From: Myxococcales bacterium
Lineage (GTDB): Bacteria; Myxococcota_A; Polyangia; Haliangiales; Haliangiaceae
Length of the DNA: 64,000 nucleotides
Direction: 5' to 3'
NCBI GenBank assembly: GCA_016706545.1
Contig: JADJJK010000075.1
Span: 62,001-126,000, forward strand
The number at the start of each line of letters is the position of its first letter. Position 1 is the first letter of the stretch. Of this stretch, positions 36,530 to 47,396 are shown in pieces. The notes beneath the pieces are model-generated. The model did not search any database. It had not been told where the DNA came from and saw nothing but the letters and a program-made list of their open reading frames with translations. The translations under genes were made by a program, and so were the position numbers.

Positions 36530-37654
36530 TCAGGAAGCCGAGGAAGCGCCCGGGTCCTTGGTGAGCTTGGACTCGCGCAGCGCCTTGTTGCGGATGCGCG
36601 CGTCCATGTAGTAGTCGCTGCCGCGGATAAACTCCGCGGTCACGCCCACCACCGAGAGCGCGGCGGCGGCGATGGACAGCGCCACCGCGTGCGCGGGGAG
36701 AATCAGCGCCGCGGCAAGGAGCACGCTGATGCCGATGACGCGCGCGCCCCACTGCAGGGCGCCGGTGGCCTTGCGGTGGTGCGACAGCAGGTTGTCGAGC
36801 CCGCCGACCGCCAGCTCCAGGGGCAAGATGGTCAGGATCGTCCACGCCGGAGCGTTGGTCTCCACCTGCACCGTGAACAGCAGCGCGGGGACCGCCACGC
36901 CGCCGATCAAGCGCACGCCATCGGCCAGGGCGAAGTCGCCGCGGCCGCGGAGCTGACGCCAGCCGATGAGGAAGTAGTCGAGGCCGCTGACCCAGGTGAT
37001 GGCGACCACGCCGATCATGATGGCGGCCATGCTGACGCGAGGATCTCCGTACAGGTGAACCGCGAGCAGCGCGATGAACGAGCCGCTCATGGCCAGCGCG
37101 CCGCGCCAGAACTTGCGCTTGAACAGCCACAGGCCAGCCATGGCGACGAGCGGGGCCGCCAGCCCGAAGATCAGGATGCCCGTCATGAGGCGCTGCTCGC
37201 CGATGAGCGGGAACAGCAGCATCACGCCGATGCCCTGCATCTGGGTCCAGGTCTTGGCCTTCGCCAGATAGCTGGTCTTGAGGCTGAGGCTGCGCTGCTC
37301 GTACGCGGAGCGCAGGGCGGTGACGAAGAACTCGCGCACGAACATCAGCGAGCAGGCCCACGCTGGCACCATGCCGATGTCGGCGAACGGCGCGTACGCG
37401 AAGGCGATGAAGACCTTGTCGGCGATGGGGTCGATCAGGCCGCCCAGCACCGTGGGCCCGTACTTGCGAGCCAGCATGCCATCGATGAAGTCGGTGAACC
37501 CGATCAACGTGCCGAAGGCCAGCGCGACCCAGAAATACCAGTTTTGACCGGAGAAGGCGGCTCGATAGATGAGCCAGCTCGTCAACGGCATGAGGACCAG
37601 CCGCGCCAGGGTGACCTGGTTGGCCGTGATCCATGGCTTGCCCGGGGCGCTCAC
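36530..37654 (-). CDS. CDP-alcohol phosphatidyltransferase (PgsA-like) with long membrane extension
   Basis: The 374-residue membrane enzyme starts like phosphatidylglycerophosphate synthases: ITANQVTLARLVLMPLTSWLIY, then DFIDGMLARKYGPTVLGGLIDPIADK. This contains all the catalytic acidic residues of the CDP-alcohol phosphotransferase motif, with one residue fewer than usual between AR and the next G. Usual PgsA proteins have about 180-200 residues; here about 180 additional residues with five or six more predicted membrane segments follow. The basic role would be transfer of a phosphatidyl group from CDP-diacylglycerol to glycerol 3-phosphate. The extension may be a fused membrane domain or a lineage-specific subfamily. 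Activity and acceptor are inferred from the motif. Confidence 0.75.
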   Translation of the reverse strand: MSAPGKPWITANQVTLARLVLMPLTSWLIYRAAFSGQNWYFWVALAFGTLIGFTDFIDGMLARKYGPTVLGGLIDPIADKVFIAFAYAPFADIGMVPAWACSLMFVREFFVTALRSAYEQRSLSLKTSYLAKAKTWTQMQGIGVMLLFPLIGEQRLMTGILIFGLAAPLVAMAGLWLFKRKFWRGALAMSGSFIALLAVHLYGDPRVSMAAIMIGVVAITWVSGLDYFLIGWRQLRGRGDFALADGVRLIGGVAVPALLFTVQVETNAPAWTILTILPLELAVGGLDNLLSHHRKATGALQWGARVIGISVLLAAALILPAHAVALSIAAAALSVVGVTAEFIRGSDYYMDARIRNKALRESKLTKDPGASSAS

Positions 37655-37812
37655 GACGGTTGCAACCTAGCGCACATCCCAGGAAGCTTTCCAGCGCGAC
37701 GGCCGCGGTTTGTTCGCCAGGGCGAGCCCGCCGCTGACGCCTGACGAGACCCCTGCGACCGGTCCGCGCCAGCGCCGCTGCTTGGCGCCCGCGGCGCCGC
37801 CGCTTGGCTCAG

Positions 37813-38634
37813 CTACACCGCCGCGCCGTGGCAGTGCTTCCACTTGGACATGGAGCCGCAGATGCAAAGGTCGTTGCGGCCGGGCAAGCGCGGCTTCTCC
37901 CGCGCCATCGTGCGCGCCGCGGGCAGCGCCACGGGACGGGCCTTGCGTCCGCGCTCCTCGGCGGCCGCGAAATACGCGGCGATGTCGTCGAGCCGCTCCG
38001 GCGTGAACCACTGGCGCGCCTCGTCTTCGATCTTGCGCGCCAGCGCGTAGTACCGCTTGGGGTGGTGGATGCAATCCCAGTGCGCGACGCGGCGATATCC
38101 AGCGGGGACGTCCAGCAGCGCGTTGCCACCTGGGAAGCCATACGTGCCCACGTCTCGCGCCGGCCGCAGCTCCCACTCGATGCCAAAGAGCCGGTACGCC
38201 ACGTACGACAGCCCGACCCAGGCGCGCGCCTCCGCTTCGTTGAAGGGGCGCAGATACTCCGCCTCCTCGCCAAGCGGCAACGACTCCGGCACGCCGTACG
38301 GCAAGCCGGGCGGGATGCCGTAGTTGGGCAGCGAGACATCGCCGCAGTAGGCGTGGATGAACTCGTGCATGCAGTAGCCGAGCAACCGGCTGTGGATGCA
38401 CGCCGTGTCGCGCACCGCCACCCAGCGCGGCACGTTCGCGGCCTGCTGCTGGACCCGCCACAAGGTGGGCGCGGCCAGATCCCAGATCACCAGGTAGTCC
38501 AGACCGCGCATCGCGTCATCGAAGCGGTACAGCGCCTCGATGCCAGCGGTCCGCTCCTCGAGCGTGAGCACCTGGTGGCACTCGCACATGCAAGGGTAGG
38601 GAGTACGAACTGCGTCAACGACCGTCGCTGGCAT
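37813..38634 (-). CDS. HExxH-containing protein with C-terminal SEC-C zinc motif
   Basis: A 273-residue protein with two clear marks. Near residue 90 the sequence LLGYCMHEFIHAYCGD contains HEFIH, the zinc-binding HExxH of many metallopeptidases. The last 20 residues (NDLCICGSMSKWKHCHG) match the SEC-C motif, a zinc knuckle known from the SecA C-terminus and many stand-alone proteins. The middle (NEAEARAWVGLSYVAYRLFG, YRRVAHWDCIHHPKRYYALARKI) is unfamiliar. There is no signal peptide. A cytoplasmic metalloprotease delivered to a partner through SEC-C is a reasonable but unproven reading. The N-terminus is Cys-rich (PYPCMCECHQ). Confidence 0.7.
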   Translation of the reverse strand: MPATVVDAVRTPYPCMCECHQVLTLEERTAGIEALYRFDDAMRGLDYLVIWDLAAPTLWRVQQQAANVPRWVAVRDTACIHSRLLGYCMHEFIHAYCGDVSLPNYGIPPGLPYGVPESLPLGEEAEYLRPFNEAEARAWVGLSYVAYRLFGIEWELRPARDVGTYGFPGGNALLDVPAGYRRVAHWDCIHHPKRYYALARKIEDEARQWFTPERLDDIAAYFAAAEERGRKARPVALPAARTMAREKPRLPGRNDLCICGSMSKWKHCHGAAV

Positions 38635-38699
38635 GACGCGCAGAGCTTACACCAGGGCCTCGCCGGGCGCACCGCCAATGACGGCGCTGGCGACCGCGG

Positions 38700-40785
<2,086 letters not shown>

Positions 40786-40909
40786 GAGGAGAGCAGCATA
40801 GCACGCGGGGGCTGCTCGATTGGCACGGCGGCGCGGATGGAGCGTTGGCGGGACGGGGATTGCGCGCCCGCTGCTCGCCGGCCGATGTGGTGCCGTGTAG
40901 CCTGGGGCC

Positions 40910-41989
40910 ATGGGCCATCGGTTCGCCGCGCTCGAGTCCCTGGCGGAGGCCGCGCTGCAGGACGGCCTGGGCTCGGCCATCGCGCTGTCGGTGGGCAGCG
41001 AGGGCCAGGAGCGCTTCCGGCTGTGCCGCGGCCACCTCTGGCGCGTGCCCACGCTGGGCCCGCCAGCGGGCGAGCACCCCTGGTTTGATCTGGCCTCGCT
41101 GACCAAGCCGCTGGTCACCGCCGCGCTGGCGATGCGGTTCGTGGAGCGCGGCAGCCTGGACCTGGCGACGCCGGTGCGGCGCTGGCTGGGCCCGGCCGCC
41201 ACCTCCGGCACGGTGGCCCACCTGCTTGGCCACGCCGCGGGCCTGGCGCCTCACGTGCGCTTCTACCAGCAGCTCCTGGCCGGTGACTTCGACGGACAGC
41301 GCGACGCGCGGGCCGCCCTGGTACACCTGGCCAGCCGGCACCCGCTGGCGTACGAGCCAGGCGCGGCCACGGTGTACAGCGATCTGGGCTACCTGGTGCT
41401 GGGGCACGTGCTCGAGTGCGTGGGGCAGGCGCAGCTCGACGAGCTGGCCCGGCGCGAGATCACCGAGCCGCTGGAGCTGGATGCGCACTTCGTGGACCTC
41501 CGCGCGGGCGGCGCCAGGAGGCTGCCGTACGTGGCCACCGAGCTCGCGGATGGCGCCGCCATCTGCGGGCAGGTCCATGACGAGAACGCGCGGGCCGGCG
41601 GCGGCGTCTTTGGCCACGCCGGGCTCTTTGGGCGCATCGAGGACGTCGCGCGGCTGGCGCGCGCGCTGGTGGCGCCGCGCGGCTGGCTGCGCGCCGAGAC
41701 CGCGATGACGTTTTTCACCAGCGCCGCCGGCCCCGGCTCCTGGCGGCTGGGATGGGACACGCCGGCGACGGTGGCGGGCAGCTCCCACGCCGGCGACGCC
41801 TGGCCGCGGGTGGGCAGCGTCGGGCACCTGGGGTTCACCGGCACCTCGCTGTGGCTGGCGCTGCCGCAGCGGCGCTGGGTGGCCATCTTGACCAACCGCG
41901 TCCACCCCTCGCGGGACGGCAGCGCCGAGGGCATCAAGCGGCTGCGCCGCGCGCTCATGGACGCCGCCTGGCACGCGCTCGAAGGGTGA
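40910..41989 (+). CDS. serine hydrolase of the class C beta-lactamase-like family
   Basis: A 359-residue protein with the serine beta-lactamase/DD-peptidase fold. The nucleophile motif SLTK is at residues 63-66 (FDLASLTKPLVTAALAMRF), the second motif is Y-S-D in ATVYSDLGYLVLGHV, and a late VGHLGFTGTSLWL fits the third-strand H/K-x-G motif. Relatives act as esterases, DD-peptidases or beta-lactamases; the motif set does not tell which. No signal peptide is visible, so it is probably cytoplasmic and esterase-like. The ATG at 40910 is the only start that keeps the compact N-terminus. It runs divergently from the kinase gene. Confidence 0.82.
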   Translation: MGHRFAALESLAEAALQDGLGSAIALSVGSEGQERFRLCRGHLWRVPTLGPPAGEHPWFDLASLTKPLVTAALAMRFVERGSLDLATPVRRWLGPAATSGTVAHLLGHAAGLAPHVRFYQQLLAGDFDGQRDARAALVHLASRHPLAYEPGAATVYSDLGYLVLGHVLECVGQAQLDELARREITEPLELDAHFVDLRAGGARRLPYVATELADGAAICGQVHDENARAGGGVFGHAGLFGRIEDVARLARALVAPRGWLRAETAMTFFTSAAGPGSWRLGWDTPATVAGSSHAGDAWPRVGSVGHLGFTGTSLWLALPQRRWVAILTNRVHPSRDGSAEGIKRLRRALMDAAWHALEG

Positions 41990-42004
41990 CGACCGACCGC
42001 GTGC

Positions 42005-42883
42005 TTACGACGGCTCTGCGTCGCGCGCGCGCAGCTCGCGCATCGCGCGGATCGACGACGGCTCGATCACGTAGCGCGTCCCGCAGGCGTCGCAACGCAC
42101 CTCCAGCGGATCGCCGGCCTCCATGGAGGCCACTTCCTCGGCGCCCAGCGACAGGATGCCCAGGATGATGCGCGCCTCGCTGCAGGTGCAGCCAAAGGCC
42201 AGCTCGCTGGCGGCCAGCTCCGCGTAAGGGAAGCCCTCGAGCAAGCGCGCGATGATGACCCGCGGATCGGCGCCGGCCTCGGTGAGCAGCACGTCGATGG
42301 CCGGCATGTCGCCGAGCTTGGCCGACAGCGCGGCCAGGCCCTCGCCGGTGGCCTCCGGCAGCACCTGGATGAGGTAGCCGCCGACCTGGCGGATCGCCGC
42401 CGCGCCGTGGCCCGGGGCGGCGCCGATGGCCACCATGGACACCGTCTGCTCCGAGGTGTGCATGTACTGCATGAGCGCGGTGGAGAGGTCCGACTCCGCG
42501 GGGATCGACACCACGCCTTGGTGCAGAGAACCGTTGGGCAACGTGTAGTTGACCTGCAAGAGATGGTCCCCCACCGCCTCGACCTGCTGCGGCTTGCCGG
42601 GGTTGGCGATGCCGCGGCTCTTTCCGTCCGGGAGCGAGTCCGCCACCATGACGCCGCCATGATGATCTCGCCAGACTAGCTGGACGCGGCGCGTCGGCTG
42701 CGTGGTCTCGCGCACCAGCACCGCGCAGGTGAGCAGCTCGGCCAGCCGGGCACCCAGCTCCGAGGACAGTCCCTGGGCGGCGCAGGCCGCGTTGGCGGTG
42801 TCGGTCGTGATGGTGGCCATCACGCGGAACGCGCCGTCGATGGTCATCGCGCGAACGACTCGGTCAGAAGAAGGGGGCGTCAT
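42005..42883 (-). CDS. hslO: Hsp33 redox-regulated chaperone
   Basis: A 292-residue Hsp33. This chaperone is activated by oxidative unfolding when its zinc is released, and then protects unfolded proteins. The N-terminal domain shows DGAFRVMATITTDTANAA and LLTCAVLVRETTQPTRRVQLVWRDHHGG. The linker and substrate region GVVSIPAESDLSTALMQYMHTSEQ is characteristic. The C-terminal redox switch is complete: FGCTCSEAR (CxC) and RCDACGTRY (CxxC), about 30 residues apart. The ATG at 42883 gives the expected length. It is 14 bases downstream of the C39-like gene on the same strand, which suggests cotranscription. Confidence 0.93.
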   Translation of the reverse strand: MTPPSSDRVVRAMTIDGAFRVMATITTDTANAACAAQGLSSELGARLAELLTCAVLVRETTQPTRRVQLVWRDHHGGVMVADSLPDGKSRGIANPGKPQQVEAVGDHLLQVNYTLPNGSLHQGVVSIPAESDLSTALMQYMHTSEQTVSMVAIGAAPGHGAAAIRQVGGYLIQVLPEATGEGLAALSAKLGDMPAIDVLLTEAGADPRVIIARLLEGFPYAELAASELAFGCTCSEARIILGILSLGAEEVASMEAGDPLEVRCDACGTRYVIEPSSIRAMRELRARDAEPS

Positions 42884-42897
42884 GAGACCTGGGGCTT

Positions 42898-44040
42898 CTA
42901 GCACGAAGTGAAAGGCCGGCGAACGACAACAACCCCGCGCGCGACCGCGCGCGACCGCTCCTTGCGTGAGCGCGCGGCCCGCACCTTGCGGCGGACCACG
43001 CGGCCTGCCCGGGTGGCGCGCTTCTGCAAGCGCTTGCGCGGCGGCTTGGCGGGCGGCGGCTCGGCGGCCACGTGCGCGCCGGTCGCGCCGAACATGGAGT
43101 CCACCCCGCGCCAGGCGCACGCCCACAGCGTGATGAGGATGGCCAGGTCCGCCACCGCGCGCCGGCTGGCCGAGGCTGGCACCACCAGGCCATAGGTCTC
43201 CGACACGAAGCGGAAGTGGCGGAGCACGCGCATGACCTCATCCCGCTTGATGTCGCCGTGCCAGTACACCACGCGGGTCACCAGCAGCTCCTGGTGGCGT
43301 CGCAAGAACTCGCCCATCGACAGCGGCTCGGCGATGCGCACCGACGGCGGCTTGCAGATGGCGAGCAGGTCCTCGAGGTACTCGTTCCAGTGCCGCGCGA
43401 GCTGCACGTTCTCCACCCGGCGCAGAAACTTCACCCGCTCCACGGAGAAGTCCGCCTTCACCGCGGTGCGAAAGCGCGGCACCACCGCCATCAGGTCGTA
43501 GAGGACCGGCGGATTCACCTTGTCGTGGTCCACGTCGAAGTAGCGCCAGCGCGCGCGGAGCTGCGCCCAGGTGAGGATGTTCATCACCGGCTCGGAGGTG
43601 CTGTCGATGACGACGAAGCGGCCGTCCTCCGAGCGCACCGCGGTGATCCAGTGCTCCCACTTGTCGACGCACAGGAGCACCGGCGTCTGCTCGCGCAGGA
43701 ACTTCACGAGCTGCTTGCGAGCGGCCTCCGCTTCGCTGCGGCGCTCCAGCACCAGATCGCACTCGAACTCACGGGCCGCGCGGGCCAGCCGGATCTCATC
43801 CGTGCCGGACCACCAGTGCGAGCGCGCGGTGGCGGCGATCTGCTGCGCCTCCACGAAGCGCCCCAGCGCGATGAGCGCGTGCTTGAGCGCGAACGGCCCG
43901 CAGGTCCAGTCGTTGGGCTGCGGGTAGAAGCCTGGCGCGCGCTCCACCGTGGGCAGCGCCCGGAGCGCCGCCTTGAGCGCCGCCTTGGTCCTGGCGGGCA
44001 CCTTGGCGCTCCGCGCAGGCGGCTTGGCGACGGGAGACAT
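42898..44040 (-). CDS. C39-peptidase-like protein with basic C-terminal tail
   Basis: A 380-residue protein whose first 170 residues resemble the peptidase C39-like papain fold. The catalytic Cys47 is in QPNDWTCGPFALKHAL, with a His in WEHWITAV near 129 and an Asp in FVVIDSTS near 144, forming a plausible triad. The central part (LARHWNEYLEDLLAICKPPS) is unassigned. The last 60 residues are very basic (RKRLQKRATRAGRVVRRKVRAARSR broken by few acids), suggesting nucleic-acid or membrane association. No signal peptide or ABC transporter is present, so it is not a typical bacteriocin-processing protease. It may be cotranscribed with hslO. Confidence 0.65.
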   Translation of the reverse strand: MSPVAKPPARSAKVPARTKAALKAALRALPTVERAPGFYPQPNDWTCGPFALKHALIALGRFVEAQQIAATARSHWWSGTDEIRLARAAREFECDLVLERRSEAEAARKQLVKFLREQTPVLLCVDKWEHWITAVRSEDGRFVVIDSTSEPVMNILTWAQLRARWRYFDVDHDKVNPPVLYDLMAVVPRFRTAVKADFSVERVKFLRRVENVQLARHWNEYLEDLLAICKPPSVRIAEPLSMGEFLRRHQELLVTRVVYWHGDIKRDEVMRVLRHFRFVSETYGLVVPASASRRAVADLAILITLWACAWRGVDSMFGATGAHVAAEPPPAKPPRKRLQKRATRAGRVVRRKVRAARSRKERSRAVARGVVVVRRPFTSC

Positions 44041-44125
44041 GGCAGCGGCAATCTACACCCGGGCGGCCCAACGCCAAGGCGGCTGGTGGCCGGGGCAGCC
44101 GAATGCCTGCTTGGTGCGACAGGGG

Positions 44126-44181
44126 ATCTCCCCGCGAAAACATGTGTTTATGCGAATTGTCACGGCGGTGCGCGGGGATCT
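44126..44181. other. inverted repeat with AT-rich loop upstream of the C39-like gene
   Basis: GATCTCCCCGCG (44126-44137) is repeated inverted, with one bulge, as CGCGGGGATC (44172-44181). The 34-base loop is AT-rich for this genome (AAAACATGTGTTTATGCGAA). The element lies upstream of the minus-strand C39-like start. It could hold a promoter or an operator, and is also positioned to terminate the SUKH transcript. Confidence 0.35.
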
Positions 44182-44222
44182 TCCCGGTCGTGGCGCCCGC
44201 GGCGTGGCGCCGCCTGGCGTGG

Positions 44223-45065
44223 TCAACGCGCCGGCGGCTCTGCCACCGCCGCGCGATCGAGCCCCTCGGCGGCCAGCGACAGGAGGAGCTGCTCACACGA
44301 AAGGCACGGCGCCACCGGCGTGCCGCTGGGCAGCATGGCGGTGCGGCTCTGCTCGGTGATGAGCTGGATGGAGCCCGGGCCCAGCGCGCTCAGCGCCTGC
44401 CGCAGCGGCTCGCCAGCGAGCTGCCCTTGCGCCACGCCGAGCCGCCGCTCCATGACACCCAGGTAGCCGGAGAGGCCCTGGGCCAGCGCGCAGGCGCCCG
44501 GCGGCACGTGGGCATCTGGCCAGCGCCCGTCTCGCAGGGCGGTGAGCCAGGACGTGTAGTACGCGATGAAGTGAGCGGCGATGGGCGCGACCACGCCCAC
44601 CGTCGGCGCGTCCAGCCAGACCTGCCCGCGCCGCGCGCCGCTGACGATGAGGTACACGACGTGGCCGCAGCCGAGCTGCCCGAGCGCCACCACGCCGCCC
44701 CAGGGCGTGCCCGGGGCCGGCGGCGCGCGCTCCTCGTCGCCCAGGAGGCACGGCCCCGCCAGGGTGGCCAGCTGCCGGGGGTCATCCAGCGGCCACAGAC
44801 CAAGCGCCGGTCCCGCGCCGCCATCGCCCAGCTCCAGCACGAAGTCGCGGTAGTCCGCGGGCAAGGACACCCCGGCCTCGCGCTCCAGGTGCTCCACGCG
44901 GTCAGGCGCCAGCGGCGGGCGCAAGAGATAGCGGTGCGCGCGCGCGCCAAAGCGCAGGTGCCTCGGATCGGACGCCGCCAGCTCCGCGAGCTGCTCGCGC
45001 ACCGGCTGCCACAGCGCCGCGCGGGCGGCGGAGGACAGCGGCCGGTCCGACGAGGGCGGGCGCAT
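44223..45065 (-). CDS. SMI1/KNR4 (SUKH) family protein
   Basis: A 280-residue protein with a SUKH superfamily core. VEHLEREAGVSLPADYRDFVLELGDGGAGP and the following ALGLWPLDD contain the family marks (L-P-x-x-Y-x-x-F, then G-G-x-G...W/L-x-L). SUKH domains often act as immunity proteins against contact-dependent toxins, but many are housekeeping. No toxin gene is adjacent. Two or three cysteines near the end (VAPCLSCEQLL) are unusual. The ATG at 45065 starts three bases after the stop of yjbQ, so the two form an operon. That pairing gives no functional hint. Confidence 0.75.
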   Translation of the reverse strand: MRPPSSDRPLSSAARAALWQPVREQLAELAASDPRHLRFGARAHRYLLRPPLAPDRVEHLEREAGVSLPADYRDFVLELGDGGAGPALGLWPLDDPRQLATLAGPCLLGDEERAPPAPGTPWGGVVALGQLGCGHVVYLIVSGARRGQVWLDAPTVGVVAPIAAHFIAYYTSWLTALRDGRWPDAHVPPGACALAQGLSGYLGVMERRLGVAQGQLAGEPLRQALSALGPGSIQLITEQSRTAMLPSGTPVAPCLSCEQLLLSLAAEGLDRAAVAEPPAR

Positions 45066-45068
45066 GAG

Positions 45069-45479
45069 CTACCCCACCGTCACCGTGAGGCGCCGCTGAT
45101 GCGGGGCCCGCCGGTGCTCCCAGAGGAAGAGCCCCTGCCAGGTGCCCAGGTCGAGCCGGCCCTCGGCGACCGGGATGGTCAGCGACGAGGCGGTGAGGAC
45201 CGCGCGCACGTGGGCCGGCATGTCATCGGGGCCCTCGTCGGTGTGCTGGAACAGCGGATCTCCGTCCGGGACCAAGCGCGCCATGAAGGCCTCCAGGTCT
45301 CGCCGCACCGACGGATCTGCGTTCTCGCCGAGAAACAGCGACGCGCTGGTGTGATGGACGAAGACGTGGGCCAGCGCCTCGCGCAGCCCAGCGGCCGTCA
45401 CCACGCTCGCCACCTGCGCGGTCAGCTCGTAGCTACCGCGCCCGGAGGTGGCAAGGGTCAGCGATCGCCGAAATGCCAT
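45069..45479 (-). CDS. yjbQ: YjbQ family protein (UPF0047)
   Basis: A 136-residue single-domain protein of the YjbQ/UPF0047 family, several members of which show weak thiamine phosphate synthase activity. All conserved parts are visible: VFVHHTSASLFLGENADPSV, HTDEGPDDMPAHVRAVLT and RLDLGTWQGLFLWEHR, with the histidines and glutamates that form the metal or phosphate site. The ATG at 45479 gives the standard family start (MAFRRSLTLATSGRGSY). The length equals that of characterised members. It is the first gene of a small minus-strand set with the SUKH protein. Confidence 0.92.
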   Translation of the reverse strand: MAFRRSLTLATSGRGSYELTAQVASVVTAAGLREALAHVFVHHTSASLFLGENADPSVRRDLEAFMARLVPDGDPLFQHTDEGPDDMPAHVRAVLTASSLTIPVAEGRLDLGTWQGLFLWEHRRAPHQRRLTVTVG

Positions 45480-45635
45480 TGGCGGAGGGACCATACCACC
45501 GCTTGGCCTCGCCACGCGCGTGGCCACCGGGTCCGCGAGGTCCGCGGTCCGCGGCCTCGGCCTTCGCCGTCGAGCACCTGCGGCAGCAAAGGGTGACATC
45601 GGCGGGCCAACGCGGTATCACCGGGGCCTGGCGTC

Positions 45636-47396
45636 ATGCGCTACGTGGACGAGCTAACCGGCGCGCTCAAGGCTCAGCTCTCGATCGCGTACCGGACCAA
45701 GGACCTCTTGGCGTACGGGCTCCGGCGCCGGCTACGCGAGGGCTATTCGAGCCTGGACTTCCGGGCAGATGCGCGCGCCGCGCTGGCCGTCAGCGCGCTC
45801 GGCATCCCCATGGCCATCGCGCTCGCCATCACCCTGGGCGTGGCCCCCCAGTATGGGCTCTACACCGCCGTGGTGGCCGGCCTCGCCTGCGCGCTCCTCG
45901 GCGGCAGCCCGGCGCAGGTCACCGGCCCCACCGCCGCGATGGTGGTGGTGATCCTGCCCATCCTGCACAAGCTCGGCTTTGGCGGCCTGCTGGTGGCCGG
46001 CGCCATGGCTGGCGCGCTCCTGGTGGTGATGGGGCTCGCGCGCATGGGGCGGTTTTTGCAGTTCATCCCGCACCCGGTCACCACCGGCTTCACCTCCGGC
46101 GTCGCGGTGGTGATCGTCCTCTTGCAGCTCCGGCCGCTCTTGGGGCTGCCGGTGGGCAGCAGCGAGAGCGTGCTGGCGCAGGTGGCGCAGGTAGCGCGGT
46201 CACTCTCTGGCGTCAATGGCTGGGAGTTGCTGGTGGGGGCGACCACGCTGGTCGCGCTGCTCGGCATCCCGCGCGTCACTCGTCGAGTGCCCGCCACCTT
46301 GACCGCGCTGGCGCTGGTGTCGCTGCTCGTGCTCGCCGCTGGATCTCTGATTCCGGACTTCCACGTGGCCACCATCGGCGGCACGTTCTCGTCCTCGGTG
46401 GATGGCCACGTCATCCGCGGCATCCCGCCGTTGCCGCCGTTGCCGCTCGTGCCGTGGCACCTGGAGCACGCGCCGGTGCTCTCGTATGAGGTCATCCGTG
46501 AGCTTCTGCCGTCGGCGTTTGCCATCGCGGCGCTGGCGGCGATCGAATCGCTCAACACCGCGATGATGGTCGACGGCGTGTCTGGCAGCAAGCACGACCC
46601 CAACGCCGAGCTCATCGCGCTGGGCATCGCCAACATGGTGTGCCCGTTCTTCGGCGGCATCGCCGCCAGCGGCGCGGTGGCGCGCACCGCCGCCAACCTG
46701 CGCACCGGGGCCCGCTCGCCGCTGGCCGCGGCGCTGCAGAGCGTGATCATCCTGGCTGGCGTGATCGTCCTGGCGCCGCTGATGTCGTATCTGCCGCTGG
46801 CCGCGCTGGCGGCCATGATGCTGGTGCTGGCGCGCAACCAGTCAGAGATCTTGCACTTCCTGCGGCTGGCGCGGATCGGTCAACGCAGCGATGTCCTGGT
46901 CATGTTCACCTGCTTCGTCTTGACCGTCGCTTTCGACATGGTGCTCGCGGTGACCGTGGGCGTGGTGCTGGCGGCGCTCCTGTTCATGCGGCGCATGGCG
47001 GTGCTGACCAAGGTCGTCCTCGACACGCGCAGCACCGAGACCTACTCGCTGCCGCCAGGCGTCCGGCTCTACGAGGTCGCCGGGCCCTTGTTCTTTGGCG
47101 CGGCCAAGAGCGCGATGGATGCCCTGCACAACTCCGATCACACCGCCAGGTTGCTGATCCTGTCGATGAAGCACGTCCCCACCATCGACGCCACGGGCCT
47201 GGTGGCGGTGGAGTCGGTGCTGGAGCGGCTGCAGCGCTCCAAGACCCACGTCATCCTCGCGGGCCTCCAAGCGGAGGTGGCCGAGCTCCTCGAGCGCGCC
47301 GGCATCCGGCGGGTGCCTGGCCGGCTGTCGATCGCCCCTGACGTGGAGACCGCGGTCAGCATGGCCATCGTCCACGCGGCGCACTCGGGCTCGTAG
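45636..47396 (+). CDS. SulP family anion transporter with STAS domain
   Basis: A 586-residue inner-membrane transporter of the SLC26/SulP family, whose members move sulfate, bicarbonate or dicarboxylates. The membrane part (about residues 45-440) shows GIPMAIALAITLGVAPQYGLY, LGGSPAQVTGPTAAMVVV and FGGIAASGAVARTAANLRTGARSPLA, all family signatures. The C-terminal STAS domain (about 460-575) includes LFFGAAKSAMDAL, MKHVPTIDATGLVAVE and a final helix. The ATG at 45636 gives the normal N-terminal cytoplasmic segment. The substrate cannot be told from sequence alone. The gene is monocistronic by position and convergent with the kinase gene. Confidence 0.9.
   Translation: MRYVDELTGALKAQLSIAYRTKDLLAYGLRRRLREGYSSLDFRADARAALAVSALGIPMAIALAITLGVAPQYGLYTAVVAGLACALLGGSPAQVTGPTAAMVVVILPILHKLGFGGLLVAGAMAGALLVVMGLARMGRFLQFIPHPVTTGFTSGVAVVIVLLQLRPLLGLPVGSSESVLAQVAQVARSLSGVNGWELLVGATTLVALLGIPRVTRRVPATLTALALVSLLVLAAGSLIPDFHVATIGGTFSSSVDGHVIRGIPPLPPLPLVPWHLEHAPVLSYEVIRELLPSAFAIAALAAIESLNTAMMVDGVSGSKHDPNAELIALGIANMVCPFFGGIAASGAVARTAANLRTGARSPLAAALQSVIILAGVIVLAPLMSYLPLAALAAMMLVLARNQSEILHFLRLARIGQRSDVLVMFTCFVLTVAFDMVLAVTVGVVLAALLFMRRMAVLTKVVLDTRSTETYSLPPGVRLYEVAGPLFFGAAKSAMDALHNSDHTARLLILSMKHVPTIDATGLVAVESVLERLQRSKTHVILAGLQAEVAELLERAGIRRVPGRLSIAPDVETAVSMAIVHAAHSGS

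Noticed and set aside
44223..45065. Immunity gene of a toxin system
   Set aside because: The SUKH fold allows this, but no toxin or secretion gene is adjacent and the operon partner is the housekeeping-like yjbQ.
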